A DNA stretch of 64,000 bases from Pseudomonas chlororaphis (GCF_000783395.1 NZ_JSFK01000012.1:62001-126000), one strand, 5' to 3'. Numbered from the stretch's first letter, positions 47,977 through 59,195 are shown. The notes: a model not told the origin generated them from the letters alone. Translations and numbers: made by a program.

Positions 47977-48481
47977 TGCTTTCACCCTGCACGAAATCGA
48001 TATGAAGGGTTTGCGGCGATTTGTCCTTGATCCAACGGGTCATGCCCTCGGCATCCGTGGTGTCGAAGAAGCTGGTGCCGGAGGAGGACCAGACCTTGAC
48101 CTTGCGGCCAGCCATGGGCTTGCCGGTTTCCTGGTTGATCAATTGAAAGCGCCCGGAGAATGGCGCGGGTAGCGACGGGATCGGGATGAAGGGTGCGGGA
48201 GTATGCGTGTTGCCGATGATGATCGTACTCGCGCCTTGAATGACCGGTGCACCGTGGTCGGTGACGCTGCCAAGCACAGCGGCGGGTTGGCCGTTGATCA
48301 AAACGGTGGAGCAGACCCCTGAAGCAATGTGGCCTCCGCAAGCGGTGGCGTCGTTCAGTCGTGCGGCCTGCAGGCCTTCGAACATCACGTCCGGGGAACC
48401 CGCAACGATTGGGTTGGTTGCATGCCCAGGCAAAGGGCAGGCGGTCGGATCTGTAACGCGTGCAGCAGGTTTACCACTCAT
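47969..48481 (-). CDS. PAAR-domain type VI spike tip protein with extra C-terminal beta-domain
   Basis: A 170-residue protein. The PAAR domain (about 1-90) shows PAARVTDPTACPLPGH, GLQAARLNDATACGGHIASG and VLINGQPAAVLGSVTDHG, with the histidines/cysteine that hold the tip zinc. Residues about 100-160 (FQLINQETGKPMAGRKVKVW, then FFDTTDAEGMTRWI) look like a transthyretin-like or Ig-like beta-domain of the sort that docks effectors to VgrG/PAAR. The start MSGKPAARV at 48481 is preferred to a longer frame from 48517. No vgrG, hcp or tss genes are in the window, so it must use a secretion apparatus encoded elsewhere. Confidence 0.85.
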   Translation of the reverse strand: MSGKPAARVTDPTACPLPGHATNPIVAGSPDVMFEGLQAARLNDATACGGHIASGVCSTVLINGQPAAVLGSVTDHGAPVIQGASTIIIGNTHTPAPFIPIPSLPAPFSGRFQLINQETGKPMAGRKVKVWSSSGTSFFDTTDAEGMTRWIKDKSPQTLHIDFVQGESND

Positions 48482-48834
48482 TTTGCGAATCCTTGCAAAA
48501 GGGCGATTGCGGCGCAAAGCTCGGCAGGCCTCAAGTCCGGGTGCCGCTGGTGAGCCAGTCTCAGGTGTCGCGAAGCAACTACCGGTGCTGCGCGTTGGTT
48601 AAAGGCCGCCGTCATGTAAGCAGAAACCTTCGCCTTTTAGCAAATACCCTGGTCGATGGCCTTAGTGGATGGTGTTCGAAAGATGACTCACCCAGGCAGG
48701 GATGAGGTGTCTGTCGCAGCAGCAGTGTCCAAGAGTGGACAGATTATGGACGGAACAAGCTATTCCGCGATTTGAGGATCCGCATTTTTTTCGCTTCAGA
48801 TACGCAAAAGCCGCGCATTGCGCGGCTTTCAATT
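48482..48834. promoter_or_regulatory. Upstream region of the PAAR module, with a dyad
   Basis: About 320 bases without a supported gene lie between the PAAR start and the tRNA terminator. A perfect dyad TGTCCA-AGAG-TGGACA is at 48726-48741, a possible regulator site. AT-rich sequence near 48740-48800 could hold the promoter. I recognise no sigma54 -24/-12 element. The sequence is otherwise unremarkable. Confidence 0.35.
48806..48830 (-). terminator. Intrinsic terminator of the tRNA gene
   Basis: AAAGCCGCGC and GCGCGGCTTT form a 10-base stem around AAT/ATT just past the tRNA 3' end; on the minus strand it ends in TTTT. Confidence 0.85.
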
Positions 48835-48911
48835 TGGTGGGCCCACACGGACTTGAACCGTGGACCAAAGGATTATGAGTCCTCTGCTCTAACCAACTGA
48901 GCTATAGGCCC
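48835..48911 (-). tRNA. tRNA-Ile (CAU anticodon, Ile2 type)
   Basis: The minus strand gives a 77-base cloverleaf with a perfect GGGCCTA/..GGGCCC-type acceptor region (5' GGGCCTATAGCTCAG, 3' GTGGGCCCACCA) including encoded CCA. The anticodon is CAT (48875-48877 complement) in GACTCATAATCC. The anticodon-stem and variable-loop sequence (AATCCTTTGGTC) is closer to the E. coli Ile2 tRNA than to elongator Met tRNA. It would therefore be modified by TilS to read AUA. The neighbourhood of rpoD agrees with other Pseudomonas. Met elongator identity is not fully excluded. Confidence 0.9.
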
Positions 48912-48926
48912 TCAGTAGGTCGCGGA

Positions 48927-51900
48927 TTATAGCGACGGTTTCTCGGCTGTGCTATCCGAATAATCCGATACGGTTACACGAAGAAACGTCGCGGCGAATT
49001 CTTCTGGCGGCAGCGGCAGGCTGACGATGTAGCCCTGGATCTGTTCGCAGCCTTCGGCAGCGAGAAATTGTTGTTGTGCCTGGGTTTCCACGCCCTCGGC
49101 GATAACCGTGAATTGCATGCTCCGACCCAGCGCGATGATGGCCCGGACAATGGCCGCGTCGTGGGGGTCATCGGGCAGTCCGCGGACGAATGACTGGTCG
49201 ATCTTGAGGATGTCCAGCGGCAGGCGTTTGAGGTAGCTGAGCGAAGAATAACCCGTACCGAAGTCGTCGATCGCCAGTTGCACGCCGAGGTGTTTGAGTT
49301 GATGCAGCACGGCCAACGCCTCTTCGGCCTGACTCATGATGAAATTCTCGGTAATTTCCAGTTGCAGTAAATCTGGCTGCAGGCGGTTGTCGTTGAGCAG
49401 TTGTTCGATGCGCCCGAGCAGGTTTGGCTGGCGCAGTTGCGCGCCGGCGAGGTTCACCGACAGCGGGCCGAGGCTGTCGTAGACCTGATTCCATTCGAAC
49501 ATTTGCCGGCATGCGGTCTCGAGCACCCAGTCGCCGATCTGCAGGATCATGCCGTTCTCTTCGGCCAGCGGAATGAAGTGCTCTGGCGGCACGTCGCCGA
49601 AGGTCGGGTGACGCCATCGGATCAGCGCTTCGGCACCGACGAGACGATGGTCGTCGAGGCTGATTTTCGGTTGGTAGTACAGGAACAGTTCATCGCGCTC
49701 GATAGCCCGGCGCAGTTCGTGTTCCAGCGCGATGCGCTCGCTGGCCTGGGCGGTGAGGTCGCGGGTGTAGCTCTCGACGCGGTTGCGGCCCTTGGCCTTG
49801 GAGCGGTACATGGCCGCGTCGGCGTTTTTCACCAGGGTCGCGACATCGCAACCGTCCCGTGGATAGAGGCTGGTGCCGATGCTGGCGCTGATGAAGAACT
49901 CATGCTCGCCAGCCTGGAACGGCGCACCAAAGCAGTTGAGCAGTTTGGTGGCGATGTTGTCGGCATCACTGGCCTGTTGCAGGCCGGGCAGCAGGATGAT
50001 GAATTCGTCACCACCCAGACGCGCCACGGTATCGATGTCCCGTAGTTGCTCTTTCAGGCGCACGGCGATGCCCTTGAGCAGCAAGTCGCCGACCGGGTGG
50101 CCGAGGCTGTCGTTGATGTGTTTGAAACGGTCGAGATCGAGAAACAGCACGGCGCCCTGACCGCCGTTTTCCTGCTGGCTGTTCAACGCCATCAACAAAC
50201 GGTTTTCGAACAGCGTGCGGTTCGGCAGGCCGGTAAGTGGGTCGTGGTGCGCCTGATAGTCGAGCTTGGCCTGTGCGTGCTTGAGGCTGGAGATGTCGGC
50301 AAACACCGCGACAAAGTGGGTAATGAACCTGTCGCGATTGCGCACGGCACTGATGGTCAGCCAGCTCGGGTACAACTCGCCGTTCTTGCGCCGGTTGGAG
50401 ATCTCGCCCTGCCAGTGACCTTCGTCGGTCAACTGGTGCCACATTGCCGCGTAGAACGCGCTGTCGTGCAGGCCGGAGGCAAGCAGGCGCGGTGTATGTC
50501 CGAGAGCCTCGCTTTCGCTGTAGCCGGTGATCTCGGTGAAGGCGCGGTTGACTGCGCTGATGTGCTGTTGGGTGTCGGTAATCAGCACGCCTTCGGCAGT
50601 GCTTTCGAACACGGTGGCGGCCTGTTGCAGTTTTTCCTGCATCAAATGGCGCTCGGTGATGTCGCGGGCGATGGTCAGCATGCAGTCTTCTTCGCCAATC
50701 GGCAGTGGACGGCTGGACACTTCGCAGAGGCGAATCTGCCCGTCGCTGCGGCGGATATGGCAGGTGAAGTCACGGACGAAACCGTCGCGGTGCAACAGAT
50801 CGAGCATCTGTTTGCGCTCGTTGAGGTTGACCCAGATGCCCAGATCCAGCGCTGAACGATCCACCGACATGGCGCTATTGAAACCGGTGATACGGCTGAA
50901 ACCTTCATTGACCTCCAGCAGCAGGCCATCGCTCTGGCGTGATAACAACAAACCATCCGGTGAGGCATGGAAGGCTTTGGCGAACTTCTCTTCGGAGGTT
51001 TGCAGTTGCTGTTGGGTTTCCTTGAGTTGGGTGATATCACGCACGACGACGACAAGTGCGGGGGTGGTGTCGAGGTCGAACGGTTCGGCGGAAATCAGGC
51101 CGGTGAACAGCTGGCCGTTATTGCGGCGAAAGGGCATCTCCAGATTGCGAATGCTGCCCGCCTGTAAACGCTGCAGCAGCCCCGGACCGACGCCGGGAAT
51201 ACCCCAGATATTCAGGTCGGTGGCCGTTTGGCCAAGTACTTCTTCGGCTTTCAGGCCGATCTGTTCTTCAAATGCTTCATTGACCTCCAGCAGGCAGCCA
51301 TCGGACAGCCGTGCAATCACCAGAATGTCCGGGCACTGCTGGAAGACCGAAGCGAACTTTTGTTCCGACAGCCGCAGCGCCTCTTCAGTGCGCTTGATTT
51401 CGCTGATGTCGATCATCAAGCCGCGCATCACCGGCTCGTGGCCATGTTCGATCAGGCTGACGATGTCGCGTACCCACAAACAGCGGCCATCGGCGGTGAT
51501 CACGCGATAGTCGACGATGTGATCGCGACCCTCGCGCAGCGCTTCTTTGCAATAGCTCTGGGTACGGGTCAGATCGGCCGGGTGAATGATGTTGTGCCAG
51601 AAGCCGGGGATCAGCCAGTGCGATTGTGGGTAGCCGAGCAAGTCTTCGGCGTGGGGCGACACATAGCTGTAGGTGAAGTCGCTCATCCGCGCTTCCCAGG
51701 CGATGGCCGACAGGCTCTCGACCAGGCCGCGATAGTGATATTCGCTGCTGCGCAGTTCTTGTTCGAGGTCGATGCGACGGGCGATTTCCGAGCTCAGGCG
51801 GCGGTTGATGCGGATCACCACGGCCAGGACAGTCACCAGCAGCAACAGCCCGGGCAAGCCGTAGATCAGCAGGTCCGACCAGAATGTCCGATGATCAAGG

Positions 51901-52673
51901 ACGTTGCCGACCCAGTGTTCCTGAATGCTGCTGATTTCATCTGGGCTCATGTCCGCGAGCACTTTGTCGAGTATCCCCACCAGCATCTTGTTATCGCGGG
52001 GCACGGCCATTGCCAGTTGGTAGCGATACGGGGTTTCGCCGCTGACGTACAGGCCGTCGAGCTTGAGCTGGCGCAGGCTCCAGACGCTGGATGCGAGGTC
52101 GCCGACCACGGCGTCCACTTCGTCGGTTGCTAACGCTTGTAATGCCGAACTGACATTGGGCATGGCCACCAGATTCAGATCGGGGTGGTGGGTGCGCAGC
52201 AGTTCGTGGGGCGCGTAGTTCTCCACCACGGCGATCTTCAAACCGTACAGGTCATCGAGCTTGCGTGGTTGCGCGCCGCCGATATGGGCAAGGATGACAA
52301 TCGGGAAATCAAGATAAGGGCGGGTGAACGACAGGTAAGTCTGGCGCTCCGGGGTCGACATGATGCCGGGCAGGAGGTCGATCTTGCCCGATTTGACCTG
52401 TTCGAGCACCACCGTCCAGCTCACCGGTTCGATGGGCGTCAATTTGATTGCCAGGCGTTGGCGAATCACGTCGATATAGTCCGCCGCCAGACCCTGATAG
52501 CGGTTCTGGTCGTCGCGAAACTCAAAGGGCGGCCACGACGCGTCGACACCCAGGCGCAAGTCCGGGTGAGCCGCCAGCCAGCTACGTTCTTCATCGGTCA
52601 GAGTCAGCGCGTCAGCCGTTGCGGTCCAGATCATCAGTGACAGCAAAAAAAGCACGGACGCCAATCTGGGCAT
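48927..52673 (-). CDS. Sensor GGDEF-EAL protein with periplasmic solute-binding domain and multiple PAS domains
   Basis: A 1248-residue inner-membrane protein. Residues 1-22 form a signal/anchor (MPRLASVLFLLSLMIWTATA). A periplasmic amino-acid-binding-like SBP_bac_3 domain spans about 30-265 (LRLGVDASWPPFEF). A transmembrane helix lies near 275-297. Four PAS domains follow (about 310-800), then GGDEF (about 810-965; RLGGDEFIILLPG with the inhibitory RDID six residues before) and EAL (about 985-1235; VGAEALIRWRHP, ENFIMSQ, DDFGTGYSSLSYLKRLPLD). Both catalytic signatures look intact, so it may make and/or break cyclic di-GMP. The start at 52673 gives a proper signal sequence; the longer frame from 52769 crosses the rpoD terminator. 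A P. aeruginosa protein of the same layout lies beside rpoD. Confidence 0.9.
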   Translation of the reverse strand: MPRLASVLFLLSLMIWTATADALTLTDEERSWLAAHPDLRLGVDASWPPFEFRDDQNRYQGLAADYIDVIRQRLAIKLTPIEPVSWTVVLEQVKSGKIDLLPGIMSTPERQTYLSFTRPYLDFPIVILAHIGGAQPRKLDDLYGLKIAVVENYAPHELLRTHHPDLNLVAMPNVSSALQALATDEVDAVVGDLASSVWSLRQLKLDGLYVSGETPYRYQLAMAVPRDNKMLVGILDKVLADMSPDEISSIQEHWVGNVLDHRTFWSDLLIYGLPGLLLLVTVLAVVIRINRRLSSEIARRIDLEQELRSSEYHYRGLVESLSAIAWEARMSDFTYSYVSPHAEDLLGYPQSHWLIPGFWHNIIHPADLTRTQSYCKEALREGRDHIVDYRVITADGRCLWVRDIVSLIEHGHEPVMRGLMIDISEIKRTEEALRLSEQKFASVFQQCPDILVIARLSDGCLLEVNEAFEEQIGLKAEEVLGQTATDLNIWGIPGVGPGLLQRLQAGSIRNLEMPFRRNNGQLFTGLISAEPFDLDTTPALVVVVRDITQLKETQQQLQTSEEKFAKAFHASPDGLLLSRQSDGLLLEVNEGFSRITGFNSAMSVDRSALDLGIWVNLNERKQMLDLLHRDGFVRDFTCHIRRSDGQIRLCEVSSRPLPIGEEDCMLTIARDITERHLMQEKLQQAATVFESTAEGVLITDTQQHISAVNRAFTEITGYSESEALGHTPRLLASGLHDSAFYAAMWHQLTDEGHWQGEISNRRKNGELYPSWLTISAVRNRDRFITHFVAVFADISSLKHAQAKLDYQAHHDPLTGLPNRTLFENRLLMALNSQQENGGQGAVLFLDLDRFKHINDSLGHPVGDLLLKGIAVRLKEQLRDIDTVARLGGDEFIILLPGLQQASDADNIATKLLNCFGAPFQAGEHEFFISASIGTSLYPRDGCDVATLVKNADAAMYRSKAKGRNRVESYTRDLTAQASERIALEHELRRAIERDELFLYYQPKISLDDHRLVGAEALIRWRHPTFGDVPPEHFIPLAEENGMILQIGDWVLETACRQMFEWNQVYDSLGPLSVNLAGAQLRQPNLLGRIEQLLNDNRLQPDLLQLEITENFIMSQAEEALAVLHQLKHLGVQLAIDDFGTGYSSLSYLKRLPLDILKIDQSFVRGLPDDPHDAAIVRAIIALGRSMQFTVIAEGVETQAQQQFLAAEGCEQIQGYIVSLPLPPEEFAATFLRVTVSDYSDSTAEKPSL

Positions 52674-52763
52674 AACGCTCTCGTTATGGCTCGGGGATGA
52701 TTGTTTCGAGTGTAGACGGGGTATGCGGGGGAGGGGCGTTGCGAAGGATTTAATCTGCCATAT

Positions 52764-52793
52764 AAACAAAACCCCCGGCCTGGGCCGGGGGTT
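52764..52793 (-). terminator. Rho-independent terminator of rpoD
   Basis: AACCCCCGGCC pairs with GGCCGGGGGTT (52770-52793), and on the minus strand TTTTGTTT follows. It stands seven bases past the rpoD stop and separates it from the GGDEF-EAL gene. Confidence 0.92.
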
Positions 52794-52799
52794 CTGGTA

Positions 52800-54644
<1,845 letters not shown>

Positions 54645-54711
54645 AACACCCTATCCACTGAAGGTCTTGGCGGGCAAAAAACAAGCCGAGGATTATACCT
54701 GAGCTATGACC

Positions 54712-56676
54712 TCACGCGCCAGTTGAGGTCGGGTTTGATGCCGAAACATTGCGACTTAGTAGGTCGCGCAGTTGATTTTTCTCTTCGATACTCAGATCGC
54801 TTTGACGCGCTTTCCTGAGCAACTGTTCCAGATTTCGCTCGCGTTGGCGGGCTGACAAGCTAGTAATGGTGTCGAAAAACTGTTGTTCAAGGTTATCTCC
54901 GTCAATCAGCCATTCCTTTTCTGCCAGTGCCTTGAGCAGGCGACCCTGTTCAGTGCCGTGCCATCGCGCGATCAACTGAAATGAGTTTAGCTTGGGATTC
55001 TTCTGTACGGCTTCGAGCAGCGCCACAAGCAGCTGGGCGTTGGTCTGATTCTCGTCCGCTATGTGCCCGGCGTCTTCGACACGCTCGGCCAATTGCGGGT
55101 GGTGGAGCAGAGTGCGCAGGGCGGTGAGGGTCGGCGACTCGACGCCAATCGGGGTGCGCGGGCGTTGCTGATCGCGATCACCGCCACGCTTGCCGTTCTT
55201 GTCCCAGGGCTTCTTGTCCCATTTTTTGCCGCCGGCGCCGGGTTTCTTTGGCGTCCACTCCTGCTGCGGCACATACATGTCCTGTGCCTGCGGCTGATGG
55301 TAGTCGCTGTAGTCCGGCATTGCGTCGTAATCGATGCCCGGATCGTAGGCGGGCGGCGCTTCCTGCGGCGCACTTTGTGCGAGCTGACTGACGGTTTCAC
55401 TGCTCAGGCCAGTAATTTCGGTCAGGCGTTGACGCATCAGGATGCGCAGGTTGGCGCCCGGCACTTTGTCGATCAGTGGCGCAGCGAGGGTGGCCATGTG
55501 CGCCTTGCCTTCGAGCGAGCGCGGATCGGCTTCTTCGGTCAGTTGCTGGAAGAAATAGTCCGCCAGCGGCTGAGCGTGCTGATTGATCCGCGCCTTGAAC
55601 GCGTCAGTGCCTTCGGCGCGAACCAATGTGTCCGGGTCTTCGCCTTCGGGCAAAAACAGGAACCGCGCACGGCGCCCGTCCTGCAGGCTTGAAAGCGTTG
55701 CTTCCAGTGCGCGCCATGCGGCGTTGCGGCCGGCCTGGTCACCGTCAAAACAGAACAAAACGTTTGGCACGACGCGGAACAGTCGCTTCAAGTGTTCTTC
55801 GCTGGTCGCGGTGCCCAGGGTCGCGACGGCATTCTTCAGGCCTTGCTGGGCGAGGGCGATGACGTCCATATAGCCCTCGACGACGATGATTTCGTCGAGG
55901 TTGCGGTTGTTCTTGCGCGCTTCATAAAGACCGTAGAGTTCCTGGCCTTTATGGAATACCGGGGTTTCCGGTGAGTTCAGGTACTTGGGCTTGTCGTCGC
56001 CGAGTACGCGGCCGCCGAATGCGATAATTCGGCCGCGGGTATCGCGGATCGGGAACATCACGCGATCGCGGAAGCGATCATAGCGTTTGCCGGTTTCGGC
56101 GTTCTCGATCAGCAGGCCAGCGTCGATCATGGCTTTTTGCTGAAGCGTGTCGCTGCTCAAGTGTTTGAACAGATTGTCCCAGCCCGGCGGTGCGAAGCCG
56201 AGACCGAAGTCGCGGGCGATCTCGCCGGTCAGTCCGCGACCCTTGAGGTAATCCACCGCAGCTTTGCGCGAAGGATGGCTTTTCAGGGCCTGTCGATAAA
56301 AGTCGGCGGCAGCTGCGAGCAGCGGATACAGCGGCGAATCGGTCGGCTGGCGCGGCTTGTGAGGACGGCCGCTTTCTTCGCGGGGGATTTCCATGCCGGC
56401 GGCTTTGGCCAGATCTTCGACGGCCTGGGGGAAGTCCAGGTTGTCGTGATCCATGAGAAAGCCGAGGGCATTGCCGCCGGCGCCGCAGCCGAAGCAATAG
56501 TAGAACTGCTTGTCGGGGCTGACGCTGAAGGACGGGGTTTTCTCTTTGTGAAACGGGCAGCAGGCGGTGTAGTTCTTGCCAGCCTTCTTCAATTGCACGC
56601 GCGAGCTGACCACGTCGACGATGTCGGTGCGGTTCAGCAGGTCGTCAATGAAGCTCTGGGGAATCAGCCCGGCCAT
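54712..56676 (-). CDS. dnaG: DNA primase
   Basis: A 654-residue primase that lays RNA primers at the replication fork. The N-terminal CHC2 zinc ribbon is CPFHKEKTPSFSVSPDKQ followed by YYCFGCGAGG (about 40-65). The catalytic core has the DFGLGFAPPGWDNL segment and a TOPRIM domain with EGYMDVIALAQQG (glutamate) and CFDGDQAGRNAAWRA (DxD-type acidic residues). A linker rich in K, G and P (about 475-520) leads to the C-terminal DnaB-binding domain. Length and order with rpoD are standard. Confidence 0.98.
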   Translation of the reverse strand: MAGLIPQSFIDDLLNRTDIVDVVSSRVQLKKAGKNYTACCPFHKEKTPSFSVSPDKQFYYCFGCGAGGNALGFLMDHDNLDFPQAVEDLAKAAGMEIPREESGRPHKPRQPTDSPLYPLLAAAADFYRQALKSHPSRKAAVDYLKGRGLTGEIARDFGLGFAPPGWDNLFKHLSSDTLQQKAMIDAGLLIENAETGKRYDRFRDRVMFPIRDTRGRIIAFGGRVLGDDKPKYLNSPETPVFHKGQELYGLYEARKNNRNLDEIIVVEGYMDVIALAQQGLKNAVATLGTATSEEHLKRLFRVVPNVLFCFDGDQAGRNAAWRALEATLSSLQDGRRARFLFLPEGEDPDTLVRAEGTDAFKARINQHAQPLADYFFQQLTEEADPRSLEGKAHMATLAAPLIDKVPGANLRILMRQRLTEITGLSSETVSQLAQSAPQEAPPAYDPGIDYDAMPDYSDYHQPQAQDMYVPQQEWTPKKPGAGGKKWDKKPWDKNGKRGGDRDQQRPRTPIGVESPTLTALRTLLHHPQLAERVEDAGHIADENQTNAQLLVALLEAVQKNPKLNSFQLIARWHGTEQGRLLKALAEKEWLIDGDNLEQQFFDTITSLSARQRERNLEQLLRKARQSDLSIEEKNQLRDLLSRNVSASNPTSTGA

Positions 56677-57108
56677 GGCGTACTCGTCGTCTGCGCTGTA
56701 ATAAGTCCGATGCGAAATGCTGCCGAACGCGGGTCATTGTTCGAAGCGCGCAAAATATGCGGCTCGACCGGTGTCGTCTGCGTAATCGCTGTCGGGAAGT
56801 GTATCTGCCGAAAATCCACTGACGTTAGTACTCATCAGTCTTCGACTATTTGAAAGTGTTGCGCTGAATCCGCTGACGGCCGGTTAAGGGCCTCGGATAG
56901 CTCAATAAAGCGGGCACGCATGCAGGTGCCTTGGGCTGATCGTCGTGAGAGGAATCAGTGGGTGTGCTCGTCAGTAGCCTTGAAAGGCTCGTCAGAAAAG
57001 ACGTGCACCGCTGGCAAAAGAGCCAGGTCTGACGCGTGAAGCAGATTTGTCTCGGTCGCGTGTGCGGCTTCGACGGTGAAGCATCAAGCGTTTTACGCAA
57101 ATGCCATT
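56677..57108. other. Long gap between rpsU terminator and dnaG; nothing recognised
   Basis: About 430 bases with no convincing gene on either strand; the small open frames here have implausible composition. It is longer than I would expect for rpsU-dnaG and may hold a separate dnaG promoter, but I cannot point to a clear -35/-10 pair. Confidence 0.5.
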
Positions 57109-57129
57109 AGCCCGGCTGAGAGCCGGGCT
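57109..57129 (-). terminator. Hairpin after rpsU (attenuating terminator candidate)
   Basis: AGCCCGGCT pairs perfectly with AGCCGGGCT around a three-base loop. The minus-strand tail (AATGG) lacks a T-run, so partial termination before dnaG is more likely than complete. Confidence 0.65.
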
Positions 57130-57161
57130 TAGGCAAGAAGCTTGCTACGAACGTCTGTGTA

Positions 57162-57377
57162 TTAGTACAGACGAACGGCGCGGCGCTGTTCGCGCTGAAC
57201 TTTCTTGGCGTGACGCTTAACAGCGGCTGCTGCTTTGCGCTTACGCTCAGAAGTTGGCTTCTCGTAAAATTCGCGGCTACGAACTTCAGCCAGTACACCG
57301 GCTTTTTCGCAGGAGCGCTTGAAACGACGCAGAGCTACGTCGAAGGGTTCGTTCTCTTTAACTTTGACGGCTGGCAT
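57162..57377 (-). CDS. rpsU: 30S ribosomal protein S21
   Basis: A 71-residue basic protein, [20 protein letters not shown] and onward, with the S21 pattern [20 protein letters not shown] and the arginine/lysine-rich tail ([15 protein letters not shown]). It binds 16S rRNA near the anti-Shine-Dalgarno region and helps initiation. It is first in the rpsU-dnaG-rpoD cluster and divergent from tsaD across 199 bases. Confidence 0.98.
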
Positions 57378-57576
57378 CCAGAGCTACCTTCATTCATTAC
57401 CGGGGTCAACATCCTCGCGGCAAAAGAGCACTTGAAGACGTCGGTTTTTAAGGGTTGCGGATGTTAACCCCTCATCGCTCGGAATGCAAAGCCTCTGATC
57501 GAAAACCGCTGGTCGGGGCATCACGCGGCGACTATTATGCGCGCCTTCGAATTCAGCCTAAACAAGGCGCAAACCC

Positions 57577-58602
57577 ATGCTAGTACTGGGATTAGAAACC
57601 TCCTGCGACGAAACCGGCGTCGCATTATATGACAGCGAACGCGGCCTGCTGGCTGACGCATTGTTCAGCCAGATCGACCTGCACCGGGCCTATGGCGGTG
57701 TGGTGCCGGAGCTCGCTTCGCGCGACCACGTCAAACGCATGCTGCCCTTGATTCGTCAGGTGTTGGCCGAGGCCGACTGCGTGCCGACCGAGATCGATGC
57801 GATCGCCTATACCGCGGGTCCTGGCCTGGTTGGCGCGCTGCTGGTTGGTGCTTCCTGCGCTCAGGCGCTGGCGTTTGCCTGGGGCATTCCGGCGCTTGGC
57901 GTGCACCACATGGAAGGGCATTTGCTCGCACCGATGCTGGAGCCAAAACCGCCCGAATTCCCGTTCGTCGCTTTGTTGGTCTCCGGCGGTCATACGCAGC
58001 TGGTTCAGGTGGATGGTATCGGCCAGTACAGCCTGCTCGGCGAGACGCTCGACGACGCCGCTGGTGAAGCGTTCGACAAAACCGCGAAGATGATGGGCCT
58101 CAATTATCCGGGCGGCCCGGAAATCGCCAAACTGGCCGAGAAGGGCGTCGCAGGACGTTTTACCTTCCCGCGTCCGATGTGCGATCGCCCGGGTCTGCAA
58201 TTCAGCTTCAGTGGCCTGAAAACCTCTGCTCTCAACGCCTGGCAGCAGTGCGTCAGCGCCGGGGACGACAACGAGCAAGCCCGTTGCGACATCGCGCTGG
58301 CGTTCCAGCAGGCCGTGGTGGAGACTTTGACCATCAAGTGCAAGCGTGCCCTGAAGCAGGCCGGCATGAAGCGTCTGGTGATCGCTGGCGGCGTCAGTGC
58401 CAATAAGGCATTGCGCGTGTCGCTGGAGAAGATGCTCGGCGACATGAAGGGTGATGTGTTCTACGCCCGTCCCGAGTTCTGCACCGACAATGGCGCGATG
58501 ATCGCGTTTGCAGGTTGCCAGCGCTTGCAGGCCGGTCAGCAGGAAAGTCTGGCAATCAGCGTGCAGGCGCGCTGGCCGATGGAGCAATTGTCGCCGTTGT
58601 GA
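57577..58602 (+). CDS. tsaD: tRNA N6-threonylcarbamoyladenosine transferase
   Basis: A 341-residue ASKHA-fold enzyme that, with TsaB and TsaE, places the threonylcarbamoyl group on A37 of ANN-decoding tRNAs. It begins [19 protein letters not shown] and shows the metal-binding histidines H111 and H115 in [16 protein letters not shown] and [13 protein letters not shown] are nucleotide/metal segments. The full length is normal for TsaD. Divergent from rpsU, as is common in gammaproteobacteria. Confidence 0.97.
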   Translation: MLVLGLETSCDETGVALYDSERGLLADALFSQIDLHRAYGGVVPELASRDHVKRMLPLIRQVLAEADCVPTEIDAIAYTAGPGLVGALLVGASCAQALAFAWGIPALGVHHMEGHLLAPMLEPKPPEFPFVALLVSGGHTQLVQVDGIGQYSLLGETLDDAAGEAFDKTAKMMGLNYPGGPEIAKLAEKGVAGRFTFPRPMCDRPGLQFSFSGLKTSALNAWQQCVSAGDDNEQARCDIALAFQQAVVETLTIKCKRALKQAGMKRLVIAGGVSANKALRVSLEKMLGDMKGDVFYARPEFCTDNGAMIAFAGCQRLQAGQQESLAISVQARWPMEQLSPL

Positions 58603-58625
58603 TCAGCGGCGTTCATGGCCGGTAT

Positions 58626-59195
58626 TTAAAAATGCCGTTCGCGCCCGGCAAACAGGTCGCGTAGATTGCCGCGGTGGCGCCAGACGATCAGCAGGGTCAG
58701 CGCGCTCATCGGCAGCAGCGCTTCCGGCTCCTGCCAGGCCAGCAGCGGCAGGGTCAAGGGAGTGGCGATCAGTGCTGCGAGCGAGCTGGTGCGGGTCAGG
58801 TAAAACGTCAGCAGCCAGGCGCATACTGCCAGCAGCGCGGCGGGCGGATACAGGCCCAGCAGCATGCCGGCAGCGGTGGCGACACCCTTGCCGCCACGAA
58901 AACGAAAGTACAGCGGGAACAGGTGACCGATCACGGCGCACACGCCGATCCACGCCTGATCCTGCAGCGAAAGGCCGACAGCCGAGGCGATCAGCACCGG
59001 CACCAGGCCTTTGCACAGATCACCCAGCAGGGTCAGGATCGCCAATTTGCGACCGGCCAGGCGCAGCATGTTGGTGGCGCCGGCATTGCCCGAGCCACTC
59101 ATTCGCGGATCCGGATTTCCGGTCAGGCGGCTGAGCAAAATGGCGAAGGACAGCGAGCCGAGCAGGTAGGCGAAAGTCGCCAGTAACCAAAACAT
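58626..59195 (-). CDS. plsY: Acyl-phosphate:glycerol-3-phosphate acyltransferase
   Basis: A 189-residue inner-membrane enzyme that makes lysophosphatidic acid from acyl phosphate in phospholipid synthesis. About five helices alternate with the three conserved loops: [13 protein letters not shown] (motif 1), [12 protein letters not shown] (motif 2) and [13 protein letters not shown] (motif 3). It is convergent with tsaD and divergent from folB, the usual arrangement in Pseudomonas. Confidence 0.96.
   Translation of the reverse strand: MFWLLATFAYLLGSLSFAILLSRLTGNPDPRMSGSGNAGATNMLRLAGRKLAILTLLGDLCKGLVPVLIASAVGLSLQDQAWIGVCAVIGHLFPLYFRFRGGKGVATAAGMLLGLYPPAALLAVCAWLLTFYLTRTSSLAALIATPLTLPLLAWQEPEALLPMSALTLLIVWRHRGNLRDLFAGRERHF

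Noticed and set aside
47969..48517. Longer PAAR start at 48517 (MRRNRPFARIRK leader)
   Set aside because: PAAR proteins begin close to the first PAARVTDPT strand; ATG at 48481 gives that, and the leader has no conservation signal.
45958..48911. Integration of the PAAR module by site-specific recombination into the tRNA-Ile2 gene
   Set aside because: The module lies on the 3' side of the tRNA, but I find no repeat of the tRNA 3' end (TCAAGTCCGTGTGGGCC) near its far border at 45958-46172 and no integrase gene.
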